This document shows positions 14,247 through 20,945 of a stretch of 22,348 nucleotides of DNA, piece by piece. A program made the position numbers and the translations under genes. The notes below the pieces were generated by a model. That model saw nothing but the letters and a program-made list of their open reading frames with translations, was not told where the DNA came from and searched no databases. The stretch's first letter is position 1; the number at the start of each line of letters is the position of its first letter. The stretch is from JANRLJ01 sp034437895 (GTDB taxonomy: Bacteria > Chloroflexota > Anaerolineae > Aggregatilineales > Phototrophicaceae): the NCBI GenBank assembly GCA_034437895.1, contig DAOTTO010000012.1, positions 1 to 22,348 of the forward strand, given 5' to 3'.

Positions 14247-16063
14247 GTGATTATAATCTCGTTTTAACCCTATCCGAAAATGTCCAGTTAGACGATTGGA
14301 TTGTGTTGGCACTGCGACTGCTGCCGGAAGGTGGGGAAATTCATCTGCGCGGCATGGTGACGGTAGAACCCGAAAAATCCTTAAGCGAAGGGGCGCTTGC
14401 CGCTCGGATGTGGCGGGATACGCTCTATCAAGCCGCAATAGATCATCCTGCCGTTCATGATGAAGTGCAGGTGTATGTCGATTATGTCCCTTTTCAGCGG
14501 GTCATCGAAGATGTTGATCGGATGCAGGCCGACTTGCTGCTGGCGCAGTGGCATGTACCGGAAGTCGTCATTGGTGGCATGAGCATCGCCGCGATTTTTG
14601 AGATGACTCCGGTTGATGTCGTCCTGTTGAGCGATGCGCCTATACAGAAGGACGATGATGTGCTGCTTTCGCTGCGCGGTGGTCCCAATATCTCGCTAGG
14701 GGTACGGGTGGCACAGGCTTTGGCAGGCGAACATAACATCACCTTATTTCATGCCGCCGATCATCGCCGCGCCGCGCCTGATCTGGAACTGATGATGCGT
14801 GCTGTTCCCCAGATTTCACGCACTGTCACCGCCGTGACCGACATTGCAGGCGGAATCTCGCGTGAAGCCGCCGGACACAAAGCGGTAGTCATCGGCGCAT
14901 CGTTTCAAAGATCGGAAAAAGACAGCGCACAAAATAAGCCTGTTTTTCAGCAAATTTATGAGCATACCGGGCTGCCGATGGCGATGATACGCGGCACGAA
15001 ACAAGAAGCGCTCGAATTTCATCTCCCACGATTGGTTCAAGCAACAGAGGAATCGCTTTCTAATCGGGTAGATCGTTGGTTCGCGGAAAACAGCTTCCAC
15101 AGCAGTGAATTTAGTGATCTGCAAGCCCTCATGGCGCTTAAGGAAAAACAAGGCGTGACGATCAGCATCGCGCTGCCAGCTTTGAATGAGGAAGAAACCG
15201 TCGGTCATGTGATTCAATTACTAAAACGCACCTTGATGGATGATCTGCCGCTAGTGGACGAAATCGTCCTGATCGACAGCGCCTCTACCGATAACACCGT
15301 CTCGATTGCCCAAGGATTCGGTATTCCGACCTATAACCATCCTGATATTTTGTCTGATGAAGTGGGGACGCATCGCGGTAAAGGGGAAGCGCTCTGGAAA
15401 AGCCTGTATGTCACCAAAGGCGATATTGTCATTTGGGTCGATACCGACATCACCAACATTCATCCCCGCTTTATCTATGGCCTGTTGGGGCCACTGCTCA
15501 AGCATCAGCGGGTGCAGTATGTGAAGGGCTTTTATGCCCGCCCGATTCAAATGGACGGTAAGATGCAGGCGTATGGCGGTGGGCGCGTAACGGAACTGGT
15601 AGCGCGGCCTCTGCTCAATCTTTTTTACCCGGAACTTTCTGGTATCATTCAGCCGCTTTCAGGGGAATATGCTGGACGGCGAACCGCGCTGGAACAGATC
15701 CCGTTCTTCAGCGGATACGGCGTAGAAACCGGACTGTTGATTGATCTCCATGAGCGCTTCGGCCTAGAAGCCATCGCGCAAAGTGATCTGGAAGTGCGCG
15801 TCCATCATAATCAGCCGTTGGTTAATCTGAGCAAAATGTCATTTGCGATTTTGCAAGTATTTATCGCCCGGATTGAAAGCCGCTATGGGGTGCAGTTGTT
15901 GGAAAAAGCCAATCACAGCATGAAGCTAGTGATTCAAGAGCCGGAACGTTTCGCGCTGGATATTGCCGAAATCGGTGACGTGGAGCGTCCGCCGATGACG
16001 ACGCTTCCGACATATCAGCAAAAATTCTCTGGCGAAAAAATATCGGAGTATGTTCAGAAATAG
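14243..16063 (+). CDS. gpgS: Usp-like/glucosyl-3-phosphoglycerate synthase fusion
   Basis: I place the start at ATG 14243: GGAGG lies just upstream and the codon overlaps the previous stop (ATGA). The 606-residue protein has two N-terminal Usp-like alpha/beta units (about 5-130 and 138-255), then a GT-A domain (about 303-555) matching GpgS: SIALPALNEEETVGHV, DSASTDNT (345-352), GKGEALWKS (379-387), the metal-binding D400-T-D402, GLLGPLL, GGGRVTELVARPLL (445-458) and LSGEYAGRR. GpgS joins glucose from an NDP-glucose to 3-phosphoglycerate. Mycobacterial GpgS is about 300-330 residues and lacks the N-terminal units. The fusion may add a regulatory or nucleotide-binding module. No transmembrane segment is seen. 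Confidence 0.9.
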   Translation: MSDYNLVLTLSENVQLDDWIVLALRLLPEGGEIHLRGMVTVEPEKSLSEGALAARMWRDTLYQAAIDHPAVHDEVQVYVDYVPFQRVIEDVDRMQADLLLAQWHVPEVVIGGMSIAAIFEMTPVDVVLLSDAPIQKDDDVLLSLRGGPNISLGVRVAQALAGEHNITLFHAADHRRAAPDLELMMRAVPQISRTVTAVTDIAGGISREAAGHKAVVIGASFQRSEKDSAQNKPVFQQIYEHTGLPMAMIRGTKQEALEFHLPRLVQATEESLSNRVDRWFAENSFHSSEFSDLQALMALKEKQGVTISIALPALNEEETVGHVIQLLKRTLMDDLPLVDEIVLIDSASTDNTVSIAQGFGIPTYNHPDILSDEVGTHRGKGEALWKSLYVTKGDIVIWVDTDITNIHPRFIYGLLGPLLKHQRVQYVKGFYARPIQMDGKMQAYGGGRVTELVARPLLNLFYPELSGIIQPLSGEYAGRRTALEQIPFFSGYGVETGLLIDLHERFGLEAIAQSDLEVRVHHNQPLVNLSKMSFAILQVFIARIESRYGVQLLEKANHSMKLVIQEPERFALDIAEIGDVERPPMTTLPTYQQKFSGEKISEYVQK

Positions 16064-16095
16064 CGTCTATCCCATAAATTGCGAGGTAAAGACCG

Positions 16096-16776
16096 ATGAT
16101 GCGCCCGGAACGAGTCTATATTATCCGTCACGGACAAACAGATTGGAACGCGAATGGGCGCTGGCAGGGGATTACGCCTGTCGGCTTGAACGATGTCGGC
16201 CATGAACAGGCGCGTAAGTTGGCGGCGTATCTGGCGCATCAGCCGATTGAGGCCGTTTATTGCAGCGATTTACCCCGCGCTTTTGATACAGCCAAGGCGC
16301 TGGCGGATGTTCATAAGCTGACCCCCACAGTTGACGAGCGTTGGCGCGAATTACACGTTGGGATTTTTCAGGGGCTGACTCGTGCGGAAATCACCCTGCG
16401 TTATGCGGCTGAATTCGCCGCGATGCACGATGATTGGCTGGATTATGTCATCCCGGAAGGCGAATCGCGTCGGCAGTTGCAAGAACGCGCTTTTGCGGCA
16501 TGGCAGAATGCGGTGGAAAACATGTCTGCGGGGCAAGTCGCCATTGTCTCGCATGGCGGGACGATTAAGCTGCTGTTGATGCGGCTGTTCGCGGCACAGG
16601 CGGAAAAATTGGATAAGCAGGAACTCGCCAACACCTCGCTCACGATTTTGCAGCGTATTCCAGACGGTTGGGAGATCGCCGCGTTAGCCACCGTGACGCA
16701 TCTGGAAGAAGCCATCCAAGCCGAAGCCGCCGAAGAATCCGCGCAGGAAGAAAACCGCCCTCAGACCTATTTTTAG
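16096..16776 (+). CDS. Histidine phosphatase, candidate glucosyl-3-phosphoglycerate phosphatase
   Basis: This 226-residue protein starts at ATG 16096, following GAGGTAAAG. Phosphoglycerate-mutase-like motifs are R11-H12-G13-Q-T-D (phospho-His at 12), R61 in SDLPRAFDTA, the acid E85 in WRELHVG, and H153 in VSHGGT. It follows the gpgS-like gene by 32 bases. In mycobacteria the phosphatase that removes phosphate from glucosyl-3-phosphoglycerate (GpgP) is of this same superfamily, so that role is likely here. Other phosphatase activities (cobalamin, PGM-like) remain possible. The last 30 residues are a Glu/Ala-rich tail not needed for the fold. It ends 12 bases from the converging DinB-like gene, with no obvious terminator. 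Confidence 0.85.
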   Translation: MMRPERVYIIRHGQTDWNANGRWQGITPVGLNDVGHEQARKLAAYLAHQPIEAVYCSDLPRAFDTAKALADVHKLTPTVDERWRELHVGIFQGLTRAEITLRYAAEFAAMHDDWLDYVIPEGESRRQLQERAFAAWQNAVENMSAGQVAIVSHGGTIKLLLMRLFAAQAEKLDKQELANTSLTILQRIPDGWEIAALATVTHLEEAIQAEAAEESAQEENRPQTYF

Positions 16777-16788
16777 AACGAACTTGCC

Positions 16789-17340
16789 TTAACTTCCCGC
16801 AACAATCGCCTGCATCCAAGGAAGATGTTCCTCATAATGCCCAAAGGTATTGCCAGCGATGTGACCGATCATAGGTGCTGTTTGCGTCGATCTCGGTTGA
16901 TAATAATTGTAAGGCAGCATCAGGTCGGCATCGCTTAGCGTTTGGATTTTGTCGATCATACGCTGATGGATGTCGGCAAATGTGGTCATCACCTCAGAAA
17001 GCGGCTTGTCTTTATGCTGTTGTTGGATGTGCGCGTTAATTTGCTCAAAGCCATCACTTTTCCACGTTTCCGAATCCACCCCCATCCGTTCCCGCCGATT
17101 ATCTCCTGTCAATACGGCATGGATGCCATCTTCCCAGACGGCAAGGTGCATGAGGTGATCTTTGACCGTCCAGCCTGCTGCGTTGGTAGGAATCGTCATT
17201 TGCGTTTCGTTCAAGGTTTTTAAGTAAGTATGCAGATCATTCCAACCATTTTCCAAACGAGCTAAGAGATTAGCAATCGTTACAGCATCTTGGTCATTCA
17301 TTTTTCTATCCGTTTGTTGATCGTTTGTTCTTATACTCAT
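16789..17340 (-). CDS. DinB/ClbS-DfsB-like four-helix bundle protein
   Basis: This protein is 183 residues from the first ATG. A start at M14 (17301) gives a better domain edge and is equally likely, as neither has a strong ribosome site. The pattern is NLLARLENGWNDLHTYLKTL, then GWTVKDHLMHLAVWED (56-71), a middle helix, and a C-terminal NTFGHYEEHLPW. Conserved His residues in KDHLMHL and HYEEH suit the DinB-type metal site. Family members include ClbS, a cyclopropane hydrolase that protects against colibactin, and bacillithiol transferases. The substrate here cannot be told. It lies between the glycoside cluster and a transposon. Confidence 0.85.
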   Translation of the reverse strand: MSIRTNDQQTDRKMNDQDAVTIANLLARLENGWNDLHTYLKTLNETQMTIPTNAAGWTVKDHLMHLAVWEDGIHAVLTGDNRRERMGVDSETWKSDGFEQINAHIQQQHKDKPLSEVMTTFADIHQRMIDKIQTLSDADLMLPYNYYQPRSTQTAPMIGHIAGNTFGHYEEHLPWMQAIVAGS

Positions 17341-17421
17341 CGAAATTAGCGCGAGATACCCCTAGCTTTAGCTATGGGTCGAACCAGAGGTTCGCGGTAA
17401 GCGCTGTCTCCTTTCACTAGG

Positions 17422-17450
17422 TTGATAAATAAGACGATTTGTACTATACT
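17422..17450 (+). promoter_or_regulatory. tnpB promoter, predicted leaderless
   Basis: TTGATA (17422-17427), a 17-base spacer and TATACT (17445-17450) form a near-consensus promoter. The predicted start point is at or within a base of 17457, the first base of the ATG, so the mRNA would have no leader. Confidence 0.6.
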
Positions 17451-17456
17451 TTGCGT

Positions 17457-18566
17457 ATGAAACTGACTGCTATAGTGAAACTGCTGCCGAGCGACGAACA
17501 ACGGCAAAATTTGTACCAAACGCTGGAACGCGCCAATGCCGCTTGCAACTGGATTAGCGCGCAGGCGTGGGACGCGAAAGTGTTTGGGCGTGTTCCAGTC
17601 CATCGCCTGACCTACACGCCCGTGCGTCAGCAGTTTGAATTGACGGCGCAGCTTGTCGTCCGCTGCATTGGCAAAGTGGTCGATAGCTACAAATCCGAAA
17701 AGCAGACCAAGCATCTGTTCCAGAAGTTGGGGTCTGTGCCGTATGACAGTCGCATCCTCAACTGGCGCATCCCCAAGCAGAATGTGTCGATCTGGTTGCT
17801 GGGTGGACGGCAGGAAATCCAGTTCGTGGCAGGCGCGACCCATCTGGCACTTTTGGCCTTTCAAAAAGGCGAAAGCGATCTCGTCTATCGCAAAGGCGAG
17901 TTTTATCTCTACACCACCTGCGACGTGCCGGAGGACACCGTGATCGACATCGAAAGTTTTCTCGGCGTTGATCTGGGGATTAAGAATATTGCCACTGACA
18001 GCGACGGACGGTTTTACTCTGGCAAACACCTGTTGAGTGTGCGCCATCGTCACCGCCGCTTGAGAAGTAAACTTCAGAAGAAAGGGACGAAATCGGCGAA
18101 GCGCAAATTGCAACAGTTTTCCGGCAAGGAAAGTCGTTTCGCGCATGATGTGAACCACTGTATCAGCAAACAGCTCGTTAAAAACGCCAAAGACACTGGA
18201 CGCGGTATCGCCCTTGAAGACCTCAACGGCATCCGCGACAGGGTAACGGTTAGACGGCGGCAGCGTGACGTGTTGCATAGTTGGTCGTTTGACGATTTGC
18301 AAATGAAGATTGCCTACAAAGCCAAACGCGCAGGCGTTCCGGTGCAGTGGGTAGACCCGCGCAACACTTCGCGCCAGTGCAGTGATTGTGGGTATGCGGA
18401 TAAAGCTAATCGTCCTTCTCAAAGCACATTCCTTTGTACGCGGTGTGGACACGCTGCCCACGCTGATGTAAACGCGGCGATCAATATTGGTCGTCGGGGG
18501 TCAGTCAATGCCCCAAACGCGGTGGGTGAAGTGGGTGAAAATCCCGCCCCAACTGCAAGCCCCTAG
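17457..18566 (+). CDS. tnpB: TnpB RNA-guided nuclease (IS605/IS1341 type)
   Basis: I choose ATG 17457 over an upstream in-frame TTG (17439) because the latter lies inside the promoter. The 369-residue protein has an N-terminal helical recognition part, a RuvC-like fold with D172 (LGVDLGIKNIA), E254 (IALEDLNGIR) and D337 (AHADVNAAINIG), and a zinc ribbon with C308, C311, C327 and C330. All catalytic residues are present, so it is likely active. TnpB proteins cut DNA guided by an omega RNA that overlaps the 3' end of the gene and the right end. Here the stop TAG lies inside the right-end hairpin, as that model expects. A long antisense frame opposite it is a shadow. Confidence 0.93.
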   Translation: MKLTAIVKLLPSDEQRQNLYQTLERANAACNWISAQAWDAKVFGRVPVHRLTYTPVRQQFELTAQLVVRCIGKVVDSYKSEKQTKHLFQKLGSVPYDSRILNWRIPKQNVSIWLLGGRQEIQFVAGATHLALLAFQKGESDLVYRKGEFYLYTTCDVPEDTVIDIESFLGVDLGIKNIATDSDGRFYSGKHLLSVRHRHRRLRSKLQKKGTKSAKRKLQQFSGKESRFAHDVNHCISKQLVKNAKDTGRGIALEDLNGIRDRVTVRRRQRDVLHSWSFDDLQMKIAYKAKRAGVPVQWVDPRNTSRQCSDCGYADKANRPSQSTFLCTRCGHAAHADVNAAINIGRRGSVNAPNAVGEVGENPAPTASP

Positions 18567-18572
18567 CTTTAG

Positions 18573-18668
18573 CTATGGGGTTGTTGACAGCTCATCCTTC
18601 GCAGATATATGAGAATGGACATTTTCATATATGGCACGGATGATCGTCGTGGTGGTCATGCGATTCAT
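18573..18668 (-). pseudogene. Short minus-strand remnant next to the tnpB element
   Basis: A 31-codon frame reads MNRMTTTTIIRAIYENVHSH... and stops inside the right-end hairpin of the transposon. The second Met (18659) has AAGGA nine bases upstream. The start TTIIRAIYEN resembles the N-terminus of DUF104 (AF2212-like) antitoxins, but the match breaks at the palindrome 18605-18632. An alternative minus frame over the same bases would give a His/Asp-rich tail (SHDHHDDHPCH). It could be a truncated gene start or chance. Confidence 0.25.
18605..18632. promoter_or_regulatory. 28-bp near-perfect palindrome
   Basis: ATATATGAGAATG (18605-18617) and CATTTTCATATAT (18620-18632) are inverted copies at 12 of 13 positions around two bases. 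The tiny centre favours a protein-binding dyad or cruciform over an RNA hairpin. No regulator is identified. Confidence 0.45.
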
Positions 18669-18793
18669 TCCTTTTCGCTTTGTTCACCTATTTTAGCATA
18701 GGCAACTTTTAAATATTTGAGTGATGCCATCGCAAAAATGATGAGAACCATAAAGGCCAAGTGAGTCCATTCAAACCTGGCGCGGGTGTACAC
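18665..18793 (-). CDS. Possible small single-TM protein
   Basis: A 42-codon minus frame from GTG 18793 encodes a hydrophobic stretch HLAFMVLIIFAMASLKYL followed by a charged end (KIGEQSEKE). Its TGA overlaps the ATG at 18668 of the next short frame (ATGA), as in coupled genes. The protein-like composition is suggestive, but the start has no ribosome site, and the family is not recognised. Confidence 0.3.
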   Translation of the reverse strand: MYTRARFEWTHLAFMVLIIFAMASLKYLKVAYAKIGEQSEKE

Positions 18794-18814
18794 TGAACAC
18801 AATTCAAATGTTCA
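18794..18814 (+). promoter_or_regulatory. Candidate operator before the MFS gene
   Basis: TGAACA (18794-18799) and TGTTCA (18809-18814) form a perfect dyad with a 9-base centre. It lies about 28 bases before the MFS start codon, beside a second palindrome GTGTACAC at 18786-18793. A repressor site is plausible. No regulator gene is adjacent. Confidence 0.4.
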
Positions 18815-18842
18815 CTCCGGCGCACCGCGCCCTTAGGATTTT

Positions 18843-20114
18843 ATGGCGACACAAACACTTACGCGCCCGGTTGAGCGCTCATCGGTTTATTATGGATGGG
18901 TGATCTGGGCGGTGGCGACCCTCGGCTTCATCGCCACTTCACCGGGGCAAGCCTTTTCTATCTCGTTGTTCAATAATCAATTTATCACCGAATTTGGCCT
19001 TAGCCGCACGGCGGTGTCTACGTTATTTGGCGTGGGGACGTTTGTCGGCGCACTCAGCCTGACTTGGGTGGGACGCAAGATTGATCTGCATGGCAATCGC
19101 AAAGTCGGCGTGGTGATTGGTATCGCCTTCACAGTCGTGTTGATTCTGATGTCGGTATTTATCACCGGACCATTCACGCTGTTAATCGCCTTCGTCGCCA
19201 TTCGCTTTTTGGGGCAAGGTGCGCTCGGTTTGACCAGTACTACCGCTATTTCGCAGTGGTGGCGGCGCAAACGGGCGTGGACGATGAGCCTCGCGCTGGT
19301 GATGTTCGCGCTGTTCCAATACAAATATCCGACTGTCGTTCAATCGTTAATTGAGAGCTACGGCTGGCGCTCGACATGGATTTTGCTCGGTCTGTTCGTC
19401 GGCGTGACGATCATCCCGGCCTGGTGGATTTTGATGCGCGATAGGCCGGAAGATCACGGCCTTTTGCCCGACGGCGCGGTTATGACCGACATTGATGAAA
19501 CCACCGGGCCGGATATTGAAGATCACTGGACGCTTAAGGAAGTGATGCGCTCGTCGGTGTTCTGGCTGTTTATCGGCGGACGTATGGTTTCGACTTCGTG
19601 GGGATCCGGGCTGATTTTCCATCAAGTGTCTATTTTTGCCTCGCACAATCACAGCACGGCAACCGTCGCTTCTTATTACGGACTGATGTCGTTAGTGAAC
19701 GCAGGAGCAACGCTGCTCATCAGCCAAGCGAACAACCGCTTGCGTCCCGGTTGGCTTATGTCTATCCAGCTCACAGGGCTGGTAGCATCACTTGTCTTGG
19801 CAACAACGCTGCAAACACAACCGTTGGTCACAGCTTTGGCGCTGGCTTTCGGGGTGGTGTGCGGCTTAGGCGCGACCTTCGATGCCACCGTTTGGGCGGA
19901 TTTATTTGGACGGCAGCACATCGGGGCGATTCGCGGCTTCGTAACGACGGCGCTCATCATCGGCTCGGCAGTAGGGCCAGTGATTTTCGGCTTCTGTTAC
20001 GATCAACTCGGCAGCTATAACGCCGTGCTGTGGATCGGTGCAGGTTTGGCGATCTTCCCGTTAGTAGGCTGCCTGTTTGCGAATAAACCCCGTCGCAAAG
20101 TTGAATTCGCTTAA
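18843..20114 (+). CDS. MFS transporter (oxalate/formate antiporter-like group)
   Basis: This 423-residue protein starts at ATG 18843, with AGGA 6 bases upstream. About twelve hydrophobic segments fall in two halves of six, joined by a loop (about 205-235) with RDRPEDHGLLPDG, typical of the OFA/monocarboxylate-like MFS group. N-terminal features are VYYGWVIWAVATLGFIATSPGQAF and the A-like motif GRKIDLHGNRK between segments 2 and 3. It moves a small organic solute across the membrane; the substrate is unknown. It is alone on its strand, flanked by a transposon and a repeat cluster, so it may be a recent arrival. Confidence 0.92.
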   Translation: MATQTLTRPVERSSVYYGWVIWAVATLGFIATSPGQAFSISLFNNQFITEFGLSRTAVSTLFGVGTFVGALSLTWVGRKIDLHGNRKVGVVIGIAFTVVLILMSVFITGPFTLLIAFVAIRFLGQGALGLTSTTAISQWWRRKRAWTMSLALVMFALFQYKYPTVVQSLIESYGWRSTWILLGLFVGVTIIPAWWILMRDRPEDHGLLPDGAVMTDIDETTGPDIEDHWTLKEVMRSSVFWLFIGGRMVSTSWGSGLIFHQVSIFASHNHSTATVASYYGLMSLVNAGATLLISQANNRLRPGWLMSIQLTGLVASLVLATTLQTQPLVTALALAFGVVCGLGATFDATVWADLFGRQHIGAIRGFVTTALIIGSAVGPVIFGFCYDQLGSYNAVLWIGAGLAIFPLVGCLFANKPRRKVEFA

Positions 20115-20116
20115 TA

Positions 20117-20300
20117 ACCTGAGTTTCGGATAGTGTTTTCATTCTATCCCCACCCCTAAATCCCCTCCCCACTTCGTAGCTGAGGGGACTTAAAGAACCA
20201 GTGTGAACCGTTTTTCTCCCCTTGGCCATGCAATGGAGAAGGGGTCGGGGGATGAGTACATCATAAAAGTTAATCAAAGTACGCTATCCAAAACTGAGGT
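20117..20300. repeat. 184-bp MITE-like element with imperfect TIRs and TA flanks
   Basis: Ends ACCTGAGTTTCGGATAGTGT (from 20117) and, inverted, ACCTCAGTTTTGGATAGCGT (up to 20300) match at about 17 of 20 positions. TA flanks both sides, as for mariner/IS630-type targets. The interior (20145-20260) is a diverged copy of the CCCCTCCCC hairpin repeat. It begins two bases after the MFS stop codon. Confidence 0.65.
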
Positions 20301-20363
20301 TATATAGCCTGCGGTCAGACCAGCAAAGGCCATAATCTGCTAGTGAATGTCTATTTTCGTGGG

Positions 20364-20421
20364 TGTAGGGAATGACCTATGTGTCACTCCCTATGGGCGC
20401 ACACATTGATATGTCCCTACA
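20364..20421. repeat. 58-bp palindromic element with 8-bp TIRs
   Basis: TGTAGGGA (20364-20371) and TCCCTACA (20414-20421) are perfect inverted ends around an interior with further short inverted repeats (AATGACC...GTCACT). It is a miniature non-coding element. The flanks show no clear target duplication. Confidence 0.55.
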
Positions 20422-20433
20422 ATACTTATTCTC

Positions 20434-20568
20434 AGGACTTTCGCTTACCTCACCCCCCGGCTCCCTCTCCAATACTTGGAGAGGGGGAGAAAAACGCATC
20501 TTGAAGTCCCCTCTCTATGCAATGGGGAGGGGATTTAGGGGTGGGGTAAATGCGTGAGCGAAAGTCCT
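20434..20568. repeat. 135-bp MITE-like element, full copy of the repeat at 1-116
   Basis: Perfect 12-bp ends AGGACTTTCGCT (20434-20445) and AGCGAAAGTCCT (20557-20568) bound the inverted copy of the window-start repeat. ATACTTAT occurs at 20422-20429 and again at 20569-20576, a possible 8-bp target duplication, although four bases separate the left one from the inverted repeat. Confidence 0.8.
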
Positions 20569-20903
20569 ATACTTATGCTGCCGTGTTAGATACGGTGTTC
20601 GCCTCGGCATTTTGCCCGGATTGCAATGAGGAGCAACTCGCCGCCGTCGCAGCCTCGCAGTTGAATGAGCCGCTTGCGCCGCTGAACACCCCTGTAACAC
20701 TAACCCCAGAAAATTTTGGTTCGGTGCGTAAAGTTTATATCCTTACATCGCAAGATGTCGTCGTCAGTCCGCAGCTTCAAGCCCTGATGATTGCCAACAC
20801 CCCTGTCGATCACGTTTATGCGCTTGACGCGGGTCATGCTGCCTATATCATCGTTCCAGACGCTCTAGCAGCAATCTTGATCGAAGCCGCATCAGCCAAA
20901 TAA
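20550..20903 (+). pseudogene. Truncated alpha/beta hydrolase, C-terminal part only
   Basis: The open frame starts inside the repeat, and genuine homologous-looking sequence begins at about 20569. It shows the end of the cap region, then LAPLNTPVTLTPENFGSVRKVYIL, TSQDVVVSPQLQALMI, and YALDAGHAAYIIVPDALAAILIEAA. This is the C-terminal layout of EstC/hydroxynitrile-lyase-like hydrolases, with the catalytic Asp in SQD and His in GH. The nucleophile Ser half is missing, as about 130-150 residues are lost. The repeat sits exactly at the break, so insertion or deletion at the repeat likely destroyed the gene. The upstream bases do not encode the missing half. Confidence 0.75.
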
Positions 20904-20916
20904 GTTCCTGATCTTC

Positions 20917-20942
20917 AAAAGGGACAGGGTATACCTTGTCCC
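20917..20942 (-). terminator. Intrinsic terminator of the RCK protein gene
   Basis: GGGACAGGGTA (20921-20931) pairs with its near-perfect inverse TACCTTGTCCC (20932-20942). On the minus strand TTTT follows at 20920-20917. It starts four bases after the stop codon of the minus-strand gene. Confidence 0.7.
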
Positions 20943-20945
20943 TGC

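Larger units (their letters stand above)
17359..18580 (+). mobile_element. Orphan IS605/IS1341-type element with tnpB only
   Basis: The same hairpin, CCCCTAGCTTTAGCTATGGG, occurs in the same orientation at 17359-17378 and 18560-18579. It brackets a tnpB gene. Direct-orientation subterminal hairpins are typical of IS200/IS605-family left and right ends, which move as single strands without target duplication. No tnpA (Y1 transposase) is present, so movement would need one in trans. Exact tips cannot be set without an empty site, so the limits are those of the hairpins. Confidence 0.85.

Noticed and set aside
17346..18461. A 371-codon open frame on the minus strand opposite tnpB
   Set aside because: Its protein has no recognisable motifs and lies fully antisense to a tnpB gene with every catalytic residue intact. 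Long antisense shadows are expected from the codon bias.
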